NCBI RefSeq assembly: GCF_002933855.1
Contig: NZ_BFAQ01000008.1
Location: forward strand, 1,058 to 65,057
Origin: Vibrio penaeicida
GTDB lineage: Bacteria > Pseudomonadota > Gammaproteobacteria > Enterobacterales > Vibrionaceae
Direction: 5' to 3'
DNA: 64,000 nucleotides
A model generated the notes under the pieces. The model saw only the letters and a program-made list of their open reading frames with translations, did not search any database and was not told where the DNA came from. This document shows positions 1 through 12,473 of this stretch, piece by piece. The stretch's first letter is position 1. Every line of letters starts with the position of its first letter. Both the position numbers and the translations under genes were made by a program.

Positions 1-840
1 CGTGGTGCTAAACAGCTTTCTTACCACTTCAACTACGGACCGTTTTCTGAGGTAATGTACGATGGCGATGCAACAGTATTGCTGAACAACCCAGCGCTAG
101 TTGCGGATACGTGGTTAAACCTTGCGTCAGCAATTTGGTTCTACCTAACGCCTCAAGCGCCAAAACCTGCCATGTTGCACGTTATCGACCGCACGTGGAA
201 GCCTTCTCAACGAGAAATTGATGCTGGTATCGGTTATGGGTTTGGTACAACCATCAATATCATCAACGGTGGTATTGAATGTGGTGAACAAAACAAAAAC
301 AAAGGTCAGCCAGTTAACCGAATCCGATACTGGGAAGGGCTAGCAGCACACTACAACATCCCAATCGAAGCGGATGAGTCAAACACATGCTGGCAGCAAA
401 CACCTTATGGAAGTTTGAACCTGAATGGTGCGACAGACGTGCTTTACACTAACTGGGAAGCGGACTTTTCTTATCATGCTGATCGCCCAGAAGGTATCTC
501 TTATGAGTGTAAACTTGTTGGTTACCAAACCGCCTATTCCGCACTTGTCCCAGGTGACTATGAAAAATGTGTGACTAATTTCTATCTGTCGCATCAAAGT
601 TGGCCAGAAGTGCGTGTAGTGGATAAGTTAGATCCTGTGCCTACTCCAGGACCAGGTCCGGGTCCAAACCCAGATCCAAATGGATTTATTGTTTGGGAAG
701 CAGGAAAAACGGATGTAGGCGCTGGAGCGAAAGTGACGCATAACGGTAAATGCTTTGTTGCTAAAAATGATCCCGGTGTTTGGGAAACACCTACTCAGAA
801 CAACTGGTTCTGGGAAGAAGTGACTTGCCCAGTTAAGTAA
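1..840 (+). CDS. GH19-type chitinase, C-terminal part (5' end outside window)
   Basis: The frame is open from the first base, so the gene begins left of the window; 279 residues are visible. The body resembles the second half of a family 19 (class I plant-type) chitinase: aromatic-rich segments around [23 protein letters not shown] and the [17 protein letters not shown] region are typical. A Pro-Gly linker (about residues 218-230) leads to a short C-terminal aromatic module with [12 protein letters not shown] and NNWFWEEV, which fits a CBM5/12-like chitin-binding domain. The likely role is a secreted enzyme cutting chitin beta-1,4 links. The catalytic glutamates and the signal peptide would lie in the missing N-terminal part. 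An intrinsic terminator follows within 25 bases. Confidence 0.85.
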   Translation, partial: RGAKQLSYHFNYGPFSEVMYDGDATVLLNNPALVADTWLNLASAIWFYLTPQAPKPAMLHVIDRTWKPSQREIDAGIGYGFGTTINIINGGIECGEQNKNKGQPVNRIRYWEGLAAHYNIPIEADESNTCWQQTPYGSLNLNGATDVLYTNWEADFSYHADRPEGISYECKLVGYQTAYSALVPGDYEKCVTNFYLSHQSWPEVRVVDKLDPVPTPGPGPGPNPDPNGFIVWEAGKTDVGAGAKVTHNGKCFVAKNDPGVWETPTQNNWFWEEVTCPVK

Positions 841-860
841 AAACATCAGAAAAAGCAAAA

Positions 861-890
861 CCCCAGCTGTTGGTAGCAGCTGGGGTTTTT
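861..890 (+). terminator. Intrinsic terminator after the chitinase gene
   Basis: A 9-bp perfect stem (861-869 with 877-885, ccccagctg/cagctgggg) and a 7-base loop are followed by a T run. It lies 21 bases after the chitinase stop. The A-rich left flank means it may also stop rplY transcripts coming from the other side. Confidence 0.9.
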
Positions 891-975
891 AATTTTTTAG
901 ACTTTTCGGGTGGTAAATCCGAGAATCTTTATATGCAAAAGGCTGGATTTATCCGGCTAATTCCTTGGTGAGGAA

Positions 976-1254
976 TTAGATGCGGATGAAGTCCATGTGC
1001 TCAACTTTTGGCTTGAACGCGTGACGTTGAACGTCTTGCGGCTTAACCTTAACTTCTGCACCGTCAATCACAAGAGTGATTGCTTCGTAGAATTCAGGCT
1101 TATCCATTTGGTTGATTAGCTCGTCGTGGTTTAGAGCGATAGAAACAGGCGCTGCTTCACCACCGTAAACGATTGCTGGGAATTGACCAGCGTGACGTAG
1201 GCGGCGGCTCGCACCCTTACCTTGTTCAGTACGTACTACTGCTTCGAATTTCAT
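976..1254 (-). CDS. rplY: 50S ribosomal protein L25
   Basis: The product is a 92-residue protein beginning [20 protein letters not shown] and ending HMDFIRI. It matches the short (about 94-residue) gamma-proteobacterial L25 that binds 5S rRNA in the large ribosomal subunit. I chose the internal ATG at 1254 because GAGAG sits just upstream and because the next 15 upstream codons do not look like L25. The gene stands alone, convergent with the chitinase gene. A hairpin in its leader may be regulatory (see 1291-1318). In E. coli rplY neighbours radD; here radD is 13 kb away, so the neighbourhood has been split. Confidence 0.96.
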   Translation of the reverse strand: MKFEAVVRTEQGKGASRRLRHAGQFPAIVYGGEAAPVSIALNHDELINQMDKPEFYEAITLVIDGAEVKVKPQDVQRHAFKPKVEHMDFIRI

Positions 1255-1290
1255 AAGATTTACTCTCAAATAGTAAAATTTAAAGTTCAC

Positions 1291-1318
1291 CATCAACATA
1301 GCGACCTAGTCGATGATG
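1291..1318 (-). promoter_or_regulatory. Hairpin in the rplY leader
   Basis: Upstream of rplY on the minus strand, catca (1291-1295) pairs with tgatg (1314-1318). Inside it, cgac (1302-1305) pairs with gtcg (1309-1312). L25 synthesis is feedback-regulated through structured leaders in gamma-proteobacteria, so this may belong to such a leader. The fold is short and this reading is inference. Confidence 0.3.
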
Positions 1319-1528
1319 CTAGCGCTGGATTAGCTTATACAAGTCAATCAACAGCGAGCGCGGATACTACCATTCTGGCTTTCTTGGAGCAAGCAAATTC
1401 ATGCTCAATTAAGTAAGAACACTATTTTTACAGTACGATGAATGGAAAGTGAATCTTAGCCTCACCGCGAGTTAATCCTCAGCTTGATAGTTTAAGCGTG
1501 ACGAACAAGCAGAAGAGAGAGTGAACTT

Positions 1529-2254
1529 ATGGAACCTATCAGCATAATCGTGATCACATTAAATGAAGAAGCCCGAATAGCTAATCTGCTAAAAGATTTA
1601 AGCCAGCAGAGCTATCGAAACTTTGAAGTGATTGTGGTGGATTCTAACAGTGATGATGAAACAATCAACGTAGCGTCTTCGTTTGGTGACGACTTACCAG
1701 CCCTCACGGTATACAACATGGGGGAAAGAGGTGTCAGCTTGGGCAGGAATACTGGTGCTTCAAAAGCTAAACATAATCGACTGCTATTTTTGGATGCGGA
1801 TGTTCGGCTAAGACCATCATTCCTACAAAATGCAATAGAAAAACTATCAGAAACGAAGCTAGAAGTTGCTGGCATCTACATGGGATCAAAAGATCTTCCC
1901 TTAGCGCATAAGGCGGGATACGGGCTGTTCAATATAGGATTATTTGCTACTCAGTTTGTGTTTCCAACAGCAGTGGGAGCTTGTATCTTTTCGACCAAAA
2001 GAGCTCATGCCGATCTAGATGGGTTTGATGAGCAAATTACGTTGTGTGAAGACTGTGACTATGTGAAACGTGCAAGCCAAACATGGCGTTTTCGTTTCCT
2101 GCCTATGACGTTTGAATTCGACCCTCGACGCTTAGATCAAGACGGCTTTGCCGCAACAGGATGGGTGTATCTGAAAGCGAATGTTAGGCGATTTTTCTTT
2201 GGTGAGATGCGTAATCAAGAAATGGAGTATAAATTCGGGCATTACACTCGCTAA
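1529..2254 (+). CDS. Family 2 glycosyltransferase
   Basis: This 241-residue protein starts MEPISIIVITLNEEARIANLL, a classic GT-A fold opening. It carries the nucleotide-binding VVDSNSDDET segment and a DADVR metal-binding motif near residue 90. An acceptor-side acidic motif (LCEDCDY) lies near residue 170. GT2 enzymes transfer a sugar from a nucleotide- or lipid-linked donor to a lipid or glycan; the substrate cannot be told. There is no clear membrane anchor. A GA-rich ribosome-binding site (agagagag) precedes the ATG. The stop overlaps the next start by one base (TAATG), so it is translationally coupled to a DedA/LssY membrane protein, which suggests a joint lipid or envelope glycan task. 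Confidence 0.85.
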   Translation: MEPISIIVITLNEEARIANLLKDLSQQSYRNFEVIVVDSNSDDETINVASSFGDDLPALTVYNMGERGVSLGRNTGASKAKHNRLLFLDADVRLRPSFLQNAIEKLSETKLEVAGIYMGSKDLPLAHKAGYGLFNIGLFATQFVFPTAVGACIFSTKRAHADLDGFDEQITLCEDCDYVKRASQTWRFRFLPMTFEFDPRRLDQDGFAATGWVYLKANVRRFFFGEMRNQEMEYKFGHYTR

Positions 2255-3549
2255 TGGAAATGCTTACGTTATTCCTTGGTGCATTATTGGATGGGTTAAT
2301 AGGTCCGAATTTAATTGTGATGGGGGAGCCATTCCTGCTGAGTGCAGGCTACTTGCTTCAGCAGGGAAGTCCTGCTGGGGTACTAGCCGTGCTTTTAGGG
2401 GCATTGGTTGGTGATCAATGCAGTTACTTCATTGGTTGGAACTTCGGTTATCGCATTCAGCGTAAACTAATTCACACAAAACCAAGTTTACGTAGGGTAT
2501 TTGCACGAGCTCGGCTTTTGATGCATCGAAAAGGTGCTTGGGTGATTACTTTCGCTCGTCTACTTGGTCCTGTTGCCTGGGTTGTCCCATTTATTGCTGG
2601 AGGAAGCAGGGTAAGTTGGCGCCGTTTTACTCTTTATGATTCCATCGGCGTTTTCATAGGAGTGGGTCAATTTGTATTCTGGGGTTATCTTATTTCTTAT
2701 GGACTGGAATCTTTTGAACTACTCACCCAAATTCAAGTTTTTGTAAAAGAACATATAGCGCTAATTTCCCTATTATCTGTTGTTTTTGTATTCAGCGTCT
2801 ATTGGATCCGAAAGTTTGGAGTTAGAAAATCAGTATCCAGAGTGTTAGTTTTTGGAGCGATAGGATTATTGGGTCTGAATTATTATCACTTTTTTATTCA
2901 AAGTTACCCTGCAAATAAACCTATACCATCAAATCATCGCAGTCTTGCAAGGACTGACTTTAATGTGTATCCGGGAAGAGCCGATGTGTACGACGCACAA
3001 GCGATAAATCTTGTCTTTATCGGTGAGTCCCCCCACATTTTGATGAACAAGATGGGGTGGATAAAGAACCGTACATTTAGCCGAAATCAATTCAAAGTAA
3101 AAGACTATTTGTCGATGCTGGATAAAAGGGTTCCTCCTGTATCTGATCTGTATTGGAAAGGTGAACCTCAATGGCTTGCGTATCAGCTACCAGGTGACTT
3201 ACTGAACAGAAGCCATGTGCGTTGGTGGAATATTGGTGTTAACTCAGATATAAACCAACCCGTGTGGTTGGGAGCAATAAGCTATGACGCAGGGCTTAAA
3301 ATTTCTCATTATAATGGCATCGTAACGCTACTTCACAAAATCGACCCAAATGTTGATCAAGAACGTGATCGCTTTGCGGAGGAAGTCGAACTGAAAACGA
3401 AGCATTGGGAATCGGTTCCTTTAAAAGTAACGTCTCCTAGCGTAATTAATGAATCACAAGATTATTACTCCGACGGGTTTGTTTCGGTTATTCAGCCGAA
3501 ATCTTTGAACTTGGCAACTGCTCATATACTGCTACCTAATGCGGATTGA
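2254..3549 (+). CDS. DedA-family membrane protein with C-terminal LssY-like domain
   Basis: The N-terminal ~200 residues are a DedA/SNARE-associated membrane domain: LLDGLIGPNLIVMGEPFLLSAGY, GDQCSYFIGWNFG, then FARLLGPVAWVVPFIAGGSRVSWRRF, the usual re-entrant arginine/proline signature. Further membrane segments follow to about residue 225. A soluble LssY_C-like domain (about 245-410) carries INLVFIGE, DLYWKGEPQ and ISYDAGLKIS. DedA proteins are linked to flipping of polyprenyl-phosphate and phospholipids; LssY tails are seen in secretion- and lipid-linked proteins of Legionella and relatives. The coupling to a GT2 enzyme fits work on a lipid-linked sugar, which is inference. Confidence 0.85.
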   Translation: MEMLTLFLGALLDGLIGPNLIVMGEPFLLSAGYLLQQGSPAGVLAVLLGALVGDQCSYFIGWNFGYRIQRKLIHTKPSLRRVFARARLLMHRKGAWVITFARLLGPVAWVVPFIAGGSRVSWRRFTLYDSIGVFIGVGQFVFWGYLISYGLESFELLTQIQVFVKEHIALISLLSVVFVFSVYWIRKFGVRKSVSRVLVFGAIGLLGLNYYHFFIQSYPANKPIPSNHRSLARTDFNVYPGRADVYDAQAINLVFIGESPHILMNKMGWIKNRTFSRNQFKVKDYLSMLDKRVPPVSDLYWKGEPQWLAYQLPGDLLNRSHVRWWNIGVNSDINQPVWLGAISYDAGLKISHYNGIVTLLHKIDPNVDQERDRFAEEVELKTKHWESVPLKVTSPSVINESQDYYSDGFVSVIQPKSLNLATAHILLPNAD

Positions 3550-3565
3550 TCTGAATTGGAATGAT

Positions 3566-3594
3566 AAAGCCCTTGAGAATTCTCAAGGGCTTTT
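3566..3594. terminator. Bidirectional terminator between convergent genes
   Basis: This is a perfect palindrome with arms aaagcccttgagaa and its complement and no free loop, flanked by A on the left and T on the right. It lies between the DedA/LssY stop (3549) and the protease stop (3600), so it can terminate both. Confidence 0.85.
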
Positions 3595-3599
3595 GCTGA

Positions 3600-6935
<3,336 letters not shown>

Positions 6936-7176
6936 CTAGCCAATATATAGTTTGTCTTCCTGACGGGCAGAACACGAAGAATGTGTTTCTAGATGCAATT
7001 TACATTAAATATATGTGTATGGATCTTTGTTAATCGAATAACTTATTGTTTTTGTAGTAATGTTTTCGAATTTGTTTTTATAAGTGAATTATTTAATGAC
7101 ATTGCATTTATCAAAGCAATGAGTTTATTGGCGACTCGTGATCTCAGCAGGCAAGTATTGGATATTGGAACTAAAA

Positions 7177-7212
7177 CCAATAAGTACTTAAGTGTTTTTT
7201 GGTACTTATTGG
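7177..7212 (-). terminator. Terminator-like hairpin after the PLP enzyme gene
   Basis: ccaataagtac (7177-7187) pairs with gtacttattgg (7202-7212), 11 bp. Read on the minus strand it is followed by TTTT. It lies 24 bases past the stop of the 7236-9047 gene. Confidence 0.6.
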
Positions 7213-7235
7213 CTTGATTTAAGCTAGAGCAAACC

Positions 7236-9047
7236 CTATTCAGAGTACTGATTGAAACTAGGTGTACTCATTGAAAATTTCTGGTGGACTTCCATGTACG
7301 TACTGAGATAAATCTCATCGATTTTTTCAGCACTTGGGAATTGGGTTGAAAAATCTGAGTGTGCCAAGTCTATCGATAGTTTTGCTGCATTTACGATATG
7401 AGCAAGGAACATTCTTGGATCTTCTAAGCCGACCGAAATACGCATGGTGGTGGGGGTTATGCCTGCGTCCTCTTGAGCTTTTTCTGAGAGCTCTGAATGC
7501 GTAGTCATGGCGGGGCAGAGCGCCACCGTATTCGTCTGCCCAAGGCTGACTTGCATCCCTATCGCGGGTTCTAACATATCGAAAAACTGCTTATAGACGT
7601 CTTGGTTTATAGCTTCCCGACCTCCGCTTCCTTCCATATCGATAGTAAATAAGGAGGCGGGTAACGATAAATGCATATTCTCCTTAAGGACAGGGTAATT
7701 AGGGCTGCTTTCTAGCCCAGGACATGACACATTAATATCAGGGTGAGCATCAAATACTCGTGCTAATGCCAGTGTATTCACCGATTTTTGAATCACTCGC
7801 AGCTCAAATGTCTTCATACCGTTCAAGACTTCAAATGCTTTATCAGCATCGAGAAAAGCGCCTTTTACATAGTAAACATTCCAAAAAAGGGTTTCATCCC
7901 AGTTGCGTTGGCGAATTTTACCATTGGCCGCCTTGTAGCTAACAGAATCGCCTTTGGGAATGAACATTTCTTCATTACGACCAATGACCACACCAGCCGT
8001 TGTTGTTCCTGAGCCTGCGAGTTCTTTCGTGTAGGAATGGATAACAAAATCCGGTCGCTCTATGGGATCATCTTTCTTTAAAACGGGGTGTAAAAAAGGT
8101 GTTCCAACAGTGGTATCGACCATCACCATCCAGTTACGTTGGTGAGCGGCTTTGGATATACCAGCAACATCAAGCACGTAGCCGTGGGGATTACATGGAC
8201 TTTCTAAGTAAATATAAATTTGCTTACCAGTTTGGATTCTGTCTGAATATTTTTCTGCCACCGTATCCATGGCTGCGGAAAAGTCGCTAGCTTCATAGCC
8301 ATCTACCCACTCAATAGCGACATCCAGATTAGAAGATTTTCGGTACCAATCGTGTAATAACTGGTATGAGCCGCCATATATATTTCGGGAAGCGATAACG
8401 ATGTCTTCTCGACCGAGAGTATGGCTAAGTAGTCCATCAATCGCAGCCATTCCGGAGTTAAAATTCCAAGCTAGATATTGATCTGCATTTGTTCCGGTTT
8501 CGATATCTACGATGTGATTCGCCAAGCTGATAGAGGTTGGATTGAGTAGGCGAGAGTAAATTTCATGTAATGGCTCTCTACCATTGAACGCATCTTCGAC
8601 CCATTCGGTACAGGCAAATAGATAAGTTGCCGTTCGAGTAATAACGGGGCTTGCTGAAAATATGGCGGCAACATTGTCAAAGATTGGGTATGCCCCTTTA
8701 GGGGAAAAATGGCCTTTATTGGTTGCAATGGATTGATAAGTGGCACGCATCGGGTTTTGAAGGTTATCTAGGATTTTCGCTAACTGAAATGAGAGAAACC
8801 TTTTAGCGTTAAACCATGCAATTCGGTCGCTTTTGTCCAATTCGGTTAACCCATCCATGGTAATAGCCCATAAGTCGTGGGTTTTGCTGTTTGCGTTATA
8901 TAAGGTTGTAGCAAGTTCTACTAATGTACGACCGTAATCTGTTTCGACATCAATACCAAAGTGCTCGGCTTGTTCTATGGCAAGCGCAAATGCACTGTCT
9001 TCGGACGTGGAGTTTCTTAGAGGACTAAGTTGTTTTTCAGGTTTCAT
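7236..9047 (-). CDS. Long PLP-dependent enzyme of the Cys/Met-metabolism (gamma-lyase/synthase) type
   Basis: The protein has 603 residues. The core (about 200-580) resembles the Cys/Met metabolism PLP family (methionine gamma-lyase, cystathionine gamma-synthase). It has a Gly-rich cofactor loop (FNSGMAAID), MVMVDTTVGTPFLHPV carrying the PLP-ring aspartate, and HSYTKELAGSGTTTAG, whose lysine should form the Schiff base. Typical members are about 400 residues; here about 180 extra N-terminal residues precede the core. The start is the ATG at 9047, because AAGGA lies 6 bases upstream; an upstream in-frame GTG lacks a site. A divergent Lrp/AsnC regulator begins 135 bases away, as with the mdeA/mdeR pair of Pseudomonas. 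A role in sulphur amino acid breakdown is likely, but the exact substrate is open. Confidence 0.8.
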   Translation of the reverse strand: MKPEKQLSPLRNSTSEDSAFALAIEQAEHFGIDVETDYGRTLVELATTLYNANSKTHDLWAITMDGLTELDKSDRIAWFNAKRFLSFQLAKILDNLQNPMRATYQSIATNKGHFSPKGAYPIFDNVAAIFSASPVITRTATYLFACTEWVEDAFNGREPLHEIYSRLLNPTSISLANHIVDIETGTNADQYLAWNFNSGMAAIDGLLSHTLGREDIVIASRNIYGGSYQLLHDWYRKSSNLDVAIEWVDGYEASDFSAAMDTVAEKYSDRIQTGKQIYIYLESPCNPHGYVLDVAGISKAAHQRNWMVMVDTTVGTPFLHPVLKKDDPIERPDFVIHSYTKELAGSGTTTAGVVIGRNEEMFIPKGDSVSYKAANGKIRQRNWDETLFWNVYYVKGAFLDADKAFEVLNGMKTFELRVIQKSVNTLALARVFDAHPDINVSCPGLESSPNYPVLKENMHLSLPASLFTIDMEGSGGREAINQDVYKQFFDMLEPAIGMQVSLGQTNTVALCPAMTTHSELSEKAQEDAGITPTTMRISVGLEDPRMFLAHIVNAAKLSIDLAHSDFSTQFPSAEKIDEIYLSTYMEVHQKFSMSTPSFNQYSE

Positions 9048-9181
9048 AAAGCATCCTTGCACGGTTTGGTTAAGATATTGTTAATTTTAAGTGCAAGCTC
9101 AGGGTGAATGATTGCAATATATGCTCTAAATTAATCATTATTTAGCAGAATTTTTTAATTCAGAATGATATTGAGCAACTT

Positions 9182-9637
9182 ATGGATAACATTGATAAAA
9201 AGATATTGAATGAACTGCAAAGAGATGGTCGGCTAACAAATCAAGAACTGGCAGATAGGGTATCGTTATCGCCTTCCCCATGTTTAAGAAGGGTAAGAGC
9301 ACTTGAAAAAGAAGGGTTACTACAGGGGTATCATGCTCATGTAGACCAAGAAAAGTGTGGGTTACCAATCAATGTTTTTGTGTTGGTAAAGCTAGAAAAA
9401 CCGACGGAAGATAATATTCATCAGTTCGAGGTAATGGTGCAAGATATGGAGGAAGTAATGGAGTGTTTCTTAATGACAGGTAGCCACGATTATCTCCTTA
9501 GAGTGGTCAGCCACTCTTTACAGACTTACGAAAGGTTTATCCGTAAAGAGTTGACTTGCTTACCGCATATTGAGTCGATAGAGTCTAGCTTTGCGTTTGG
9601 ACAGGTTAAAAAGCAATTTGCCCTGCCTATTCGCTAG
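9182..9637 (+). CDS. Lrp/AsnC-family transcriptional regulator
   Basis: This 151-residue protein has an N-terminal winged helix-turn-helix (MDNIDKKILNELQRDGRLTN, then LADRVSLSPSPCLRRVRALE) and a C-terminal RAM ligand-binding domain (MECFLMTGSHDYLLRVV, about 95-112). Such proteins form octamers and respond to amino acids. It is divergent from the PLP enzyme, so local control of that gene is the simplest reading. The stop overlaps the end of the convergent histidine kinase gene by four bases. Confidence 0.92.
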   Translation: MDNIDKKILNELQRDGRLTNQELADRVSLSPSPCLRRVRALEKEGLLQGYHAHVDQEKCGLPINVFVLVKLEKPTEDNIHQFEVMVQDMEEVMECFLMTGSHDYLLRVVSHSLQTYERFIRKELTCLPHIESIESSFAFGQVKKQFALPIR

Positions 9638-10983
9638 CGCTTTTTCTGATTTGTACACAAGTTAATGATCAGTTTGGCTTTGGTGCCGCCTGAATCGCTG
9701 TCTTCCAAAATAAGCTGTCCTCGATAGCTGTGCGCCATTTCTTGAACAATGTTTAAACCCAGTCCTGAACCTGGTGTTTCTTCATCGAGGCGAACTCCTC
9801 GTTTCATTACGAGATCTTTCTTTTCATCCGGAATGCCCGGACCATTATCTTCAACAACCAATGCTACTTGAGTTTCGGAAACGGGCTCTGAGTAGACGCG
9901 GATCTGAGATTTCGCCCATTTGTAACCATTTTCGAGTAAGTTACCCAGCATTTCATCCATATCTGTCGCTTCAACCGCGACTTTCAAATCCGAGTCTAGC
10001 TCGTTGATGAGTAGGATTTCTCTGTCTGCGAATACCTTATCAAACGCGATGGAAATCGCATCAACTTGATCGCTCGGTTGGCAACTGACAGCCAAAATAT
10101 GCATTGATCCCGCCATTCGAGCGCGTCCTAAATGGTAATCAATTTGCTGCTGTAAGTTGATGAGGGAAGGTTCAAGTTTTCCTTTGGTATCCACATCGAG
10201 TTGGGATACTTCGTTTTTAAGAACGGAAATGGGTGTTTTTAAAGCGTGAGATAAATTGCCTGCGTGATTTCGAGCGCGCTGCAATAATTCCTGATAATGG
10301 AAAAGCAAGGCATTCAAATCCGAAGTCAGAGGCTGAACCTCTTTAGGGTAGTTGTTTTCTAGGGCGCTTTGCTCTCCTGATCGCAGCTTATGTAACTCTT
10401 TCTGCATTTTCCCGAGAGGTCGAAGCGACCAAGAAACTTGAAGCCCAATTAGGATTAGGATGCCGACAAAAAGCAACATAAGCACCAGAGATATCTGACC
10501 CATTAAAGCGTGGAGTGTATCTTCCAAAGGTTGTTCATCTAACCCCACAGTAATAGTTATAGGTTCAGAAAAATCGGGCAAGTAGATATTTCTTTGAATA
10601 TAAACGAGCTTTTCACCATTCGCGCCTCTAGCTCCTTTGAAGCGCTTAAAGGTGATTAACTGGTCCCATAGCGAACGTGATCGCATGACTTGGTTTTCGG
10701 TGACTGCCATCCAATATAGCCCGCTGTAGGGGCGGTTGAACCGAGGGTCGGATAACCTAAAAGGCATGACCATTCTACCTTGACCATCTACATCAATGTT
10801 GGCTGTGAGCTCGTCCAAAGACAGGCTGAGTTGCTGCCGAATGTCTTCTTCTAGATAATCTTTGATTAAATTTGGGATAAGAAGACCAGCCGAGAATACC
10901 ATTAACCCTAACCAAATAACCGCCCCAGCAAGAAGGCGGTTTCTTAGGCTTAAGTGCCGTACAAAAGCGGGTTTAATTAGCAT
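9634..10983 (-). CDS. Sensor histidine kinase of a PhoQ/QseC-like two-component system
   Basis: The 449-residue protein has a membrane segment at about 18-40, a periplasmic loop of about 115 residues, a second membrane segment (about 160-186), and a HAMP-like region. The phosphoacceptor H246 lies in NLSHALKTP, and the ATPase domain has an N box (N348 region), DNGPGIP (379-385) and GSGLGL (405-410). It autophosphorylates and passes phosphate to the regulator encoded just upstream; the two reading frames overlap by 11 bases. The operon order (PepSY protein, regulator, kinase) resembles cation- or peptide-sensing systems controlling surface charge, such as CarRS/VprAB of V. cholerae. That match is not proven here. 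Confidence 0.92.
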   Translation of the reverse strand: MLIKPAFVRHLSLRNRLLAGAVIWLGLMVFSAGLLIPNLIKDYLEEDIRQQLSLSLDELTANIDVDGQGRMVMPFRLSDPRFNRPYSGLYWMAVTENQVMRSRSLWDQLITFKRFKGARGANGEKLVYIQRNIYLPDFSEPITITVGLDEQPLEDTLHALMGQISLVLMLLFVGILILIGLQVSWSLRPLGKMQKELHKLRSGEQSALENNYPKEVQPLTSDLNALLFHYQELLQRARNHAGNLSHALKTPISVLKNEVSQLDVDTKGKLEPSLINLQQQIDYHLGRARMAGSMHILAVSCQPSDQVDAISIAFDKVFADREILLINELDSDLKVAVEATDMDEMLGNLLENGYKWAKSQIRVYSEPVSETQVALVVEDNGPGIPDEKKDLVMKRGVRLDEETPGSGLGLNIVQEMAHSYRGQLILEDSDSGGTKAKLIINLCTNQKKR

Positions 10984-11632
10984 TCAGTTGATATCCAAGT
11001 CCGCGCACTGTTTTAATCACATCTGGCGCGATTTTTTTGCGAATTCGTCCAATAAACACTTCGATGGTATTAGAATCCCGATCGAAATCTTGTTTGTATA
11101 TATGCTCTACCAGTTCTGTTCTGGAAATTACTTTTTCCGCATTGTGCATAAAGTAGGCAACTACTTTGTATTCGAGCGCGGTAAGGCTAATTGCTTGTCC
11201 TTGCCATAATACTTTGGAGGTGCGCGTGTCTAAGCTTAAATCACCGACCTGCATAATAGGCGATGCATTGCCAGAAGCACGGCGCAGTTGGGCGCGTATA
11301 CGTGCAATCAATTCAACCATTTCAAAAGGTTTCGTTAAGTAATCGTCTGCGCCAGCATTCAAGCCTTCAACACGCTGAGATAGGGTATCGCGAGCACTAA
11401 GAATAATGACAGGGGTATTTATATTCTCATCTCGTATCCCTTTAAGTACTGTTAAACCGTCCAATTTTGGTAGCCCAAGATCCAGTACGATCATGTCCCA
11501 CTCTTCGGACGTGGCTCTATACAAGGCATCAATCCCATCTTCTGATAATTCGGGAACCCAGCCAGCCTGCTCAAGAGTTTCAATAATTTGCTCGCCTAAA
11601 CGAGGCTCATCTTCTACTACGAGTACTTTCAT
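10973..11632 (-). CDS. OmpR-family response regulator
   Basis: This 219-residue protein has a receiver domain with acidic pocket E7/D8, phosphoacceptor D51 in VLDLGLP, and the conserved lysine in LTKPFEM. An OmpR-type winged-helix DNA-binding domain (about 125-215) contains ALEYKVVAYFMHNAEKVISR and VRGLGYQL. It should be phosphorylated by the overlapping kinase gene product. It follows the PepSY gene by 5 bases, so all three form one operon. Confidence 0.95.
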   Translation of the reverse strand: MKVLVVEDEPRLGEQIIETLEQAGWVPELSEDGIDALYRATSEEWDMIVLDLGLPKLDGLTVLKGIRDENINTPVIILSARDTLSQRVEGLNAGADDYLTKPFEMVELIARIRAQLRRASGNASPIMQVGDLSLDTRTSKVLWQGQAISLTALEYKVVAYFMHNAEKVISRTELVEHIYKQDFDRDSNTIEVFIGRIRKKIAPDVIKTVRGLGYQLNAN

Positions 11633-11637
11633 TTTGT

Positions 11638-12036
11638 TTACTTCTTATTTTGTTTTATGACTTGATTAAGGTTTCTGCCCTTGATCTGCATGAGTTCAAG
11701 TGTGCTGGCGTCGTATTCGACTTTGATGACATTGTTGTCGTGTACTAGCCTGAGCTCATATATCCATTGGTCATCATCTTCATCTAGCTCGACTTTAATT
11801 ACCCGACCATTTAGTTGATTTTCAACCGCCTGATACAAAGCGGAAAATGGCTGAATACGTCCTGCTTGAACAGCTTCATAGACATCATCCTGATCTTCAT
11901 CGATTTCAATTCGAGTCCCATCGTGCGGAACGTCGATCACAATTGAATTTGGAGATTCATCTTGAAAAGCATAGGCCTGACTTACCCCAAGTGGGAGCAG
12001 AAGCAGAGCGATAGCTGCAATAGGATGTCGAAACAT
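11638..12036 (-). CDS. Periplasmic PepSY-domain protein
   Basis: The 132-residue protein has a cleavable signal peptide (MFRHPIAAIALLLLPLGVSQ, then AYA). A PepSY-type domain follows (about 60-125: LYQAVENQLNGRVIKVELDE, then VIKVEYDASTLELMQIKGR). Two acidic patches (DEDQDD, DEDDD) could bind divalent cations. It is first in the operon with the two-component system, after AAGGTAAG, so it may tune signal sensing or be a target of it. PepSY proteins in such operons are common in Vibrio and Shewanella; their biochemical role is poorly defined. Confidence 0.85.
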   Translation of the reverse strand: MFRHPIAAIALLLLPLGVSQAYAFQDESPNSIVIDVPHDGTRIEIDEDQDDVYEAVQAGRIQPFSALYQAVENQLNGRVIKVELDEDDDQWIYELRLVHDNNVIKVEYDASTLELMQIKGRNLNQVIKQNKK

Positions 12037-12234
12037 AGACTTACCTTAAAAGCGATAACTGTAAAGGAGTATAAACAAGTAAAAATGAATAGAAAGTGAA
12101 CTTAGGCATGACAACAACAATCTGCCAAACTTGAGAATAAATGACGAGTTTTGAAGAGAAGCGCGAAGCAAGAAAGGGTTGAGGTAATGGGCTGATTTTA
12201 ATTGATTGATGTTAATTGACTCTTAGGGACAAGG

Positions 12235-12417
12235 CTAGCGAGCTTTTTTAGCTTGGTACACTCGTTTACGTTTATAAGCGATAACCGCAAAAATGATGAG
12301 AGCATTAAGCGCGAGCATTTCCTGCTCTTCTGGTATCTTTCCGTATACAAAAGCAAATGCAATTGCGACTGCAATAAAAGCAGCCAGCTTTCTGAAAAGA
12401 TTAATAAATTGGCTCAA
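12235..12417 (-). CDS. Small membrane protein
   Basis: If translation starts at the TTG at 12417 (AGAGGGTGC just upstream), the product is 60 residues. It has two hydrophobic stretches (KLAAFIAVAIAFAFVYG and MLALNALIIFAVIAY) and a basic C-terminus (KRKRVYQAKKAR). A longer frame from an ATG at 12483 exists, but a strong terminator hairpin lies inside its first codons, so I prefer the short form. No family is recognised. It is likely inserted in the inner membrane. Confidence 0.5.
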   Translation of the reverse strand: MSQFINLFRKLAAFIAVAIAFAFVYGKIPEEQEMLALNALIIFAVIAYKRKRVYQAKKAR

Positions 12418-12443
12418 AGCACCCTCTTTTGAAAACAGATTAC

Positions 12444-12473
12444 AAAAAAGCCCGCGAATGGCGGGCAAAAAAA
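12444..12473 (-). terminator. Strong intrinsic terminator upstream of the small membrane protein gene
   Basis: gcccgc (12450-12455) pairs with gcgggc (12461-12466) around a 5-base loop, with A runs on both sides, so the minus strand reads T7, hairpin, T6. It probably ends transcripts from the LysR gene or acts as an attenuator in the leader of the 60-residue gene. Confidence 0.75.
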
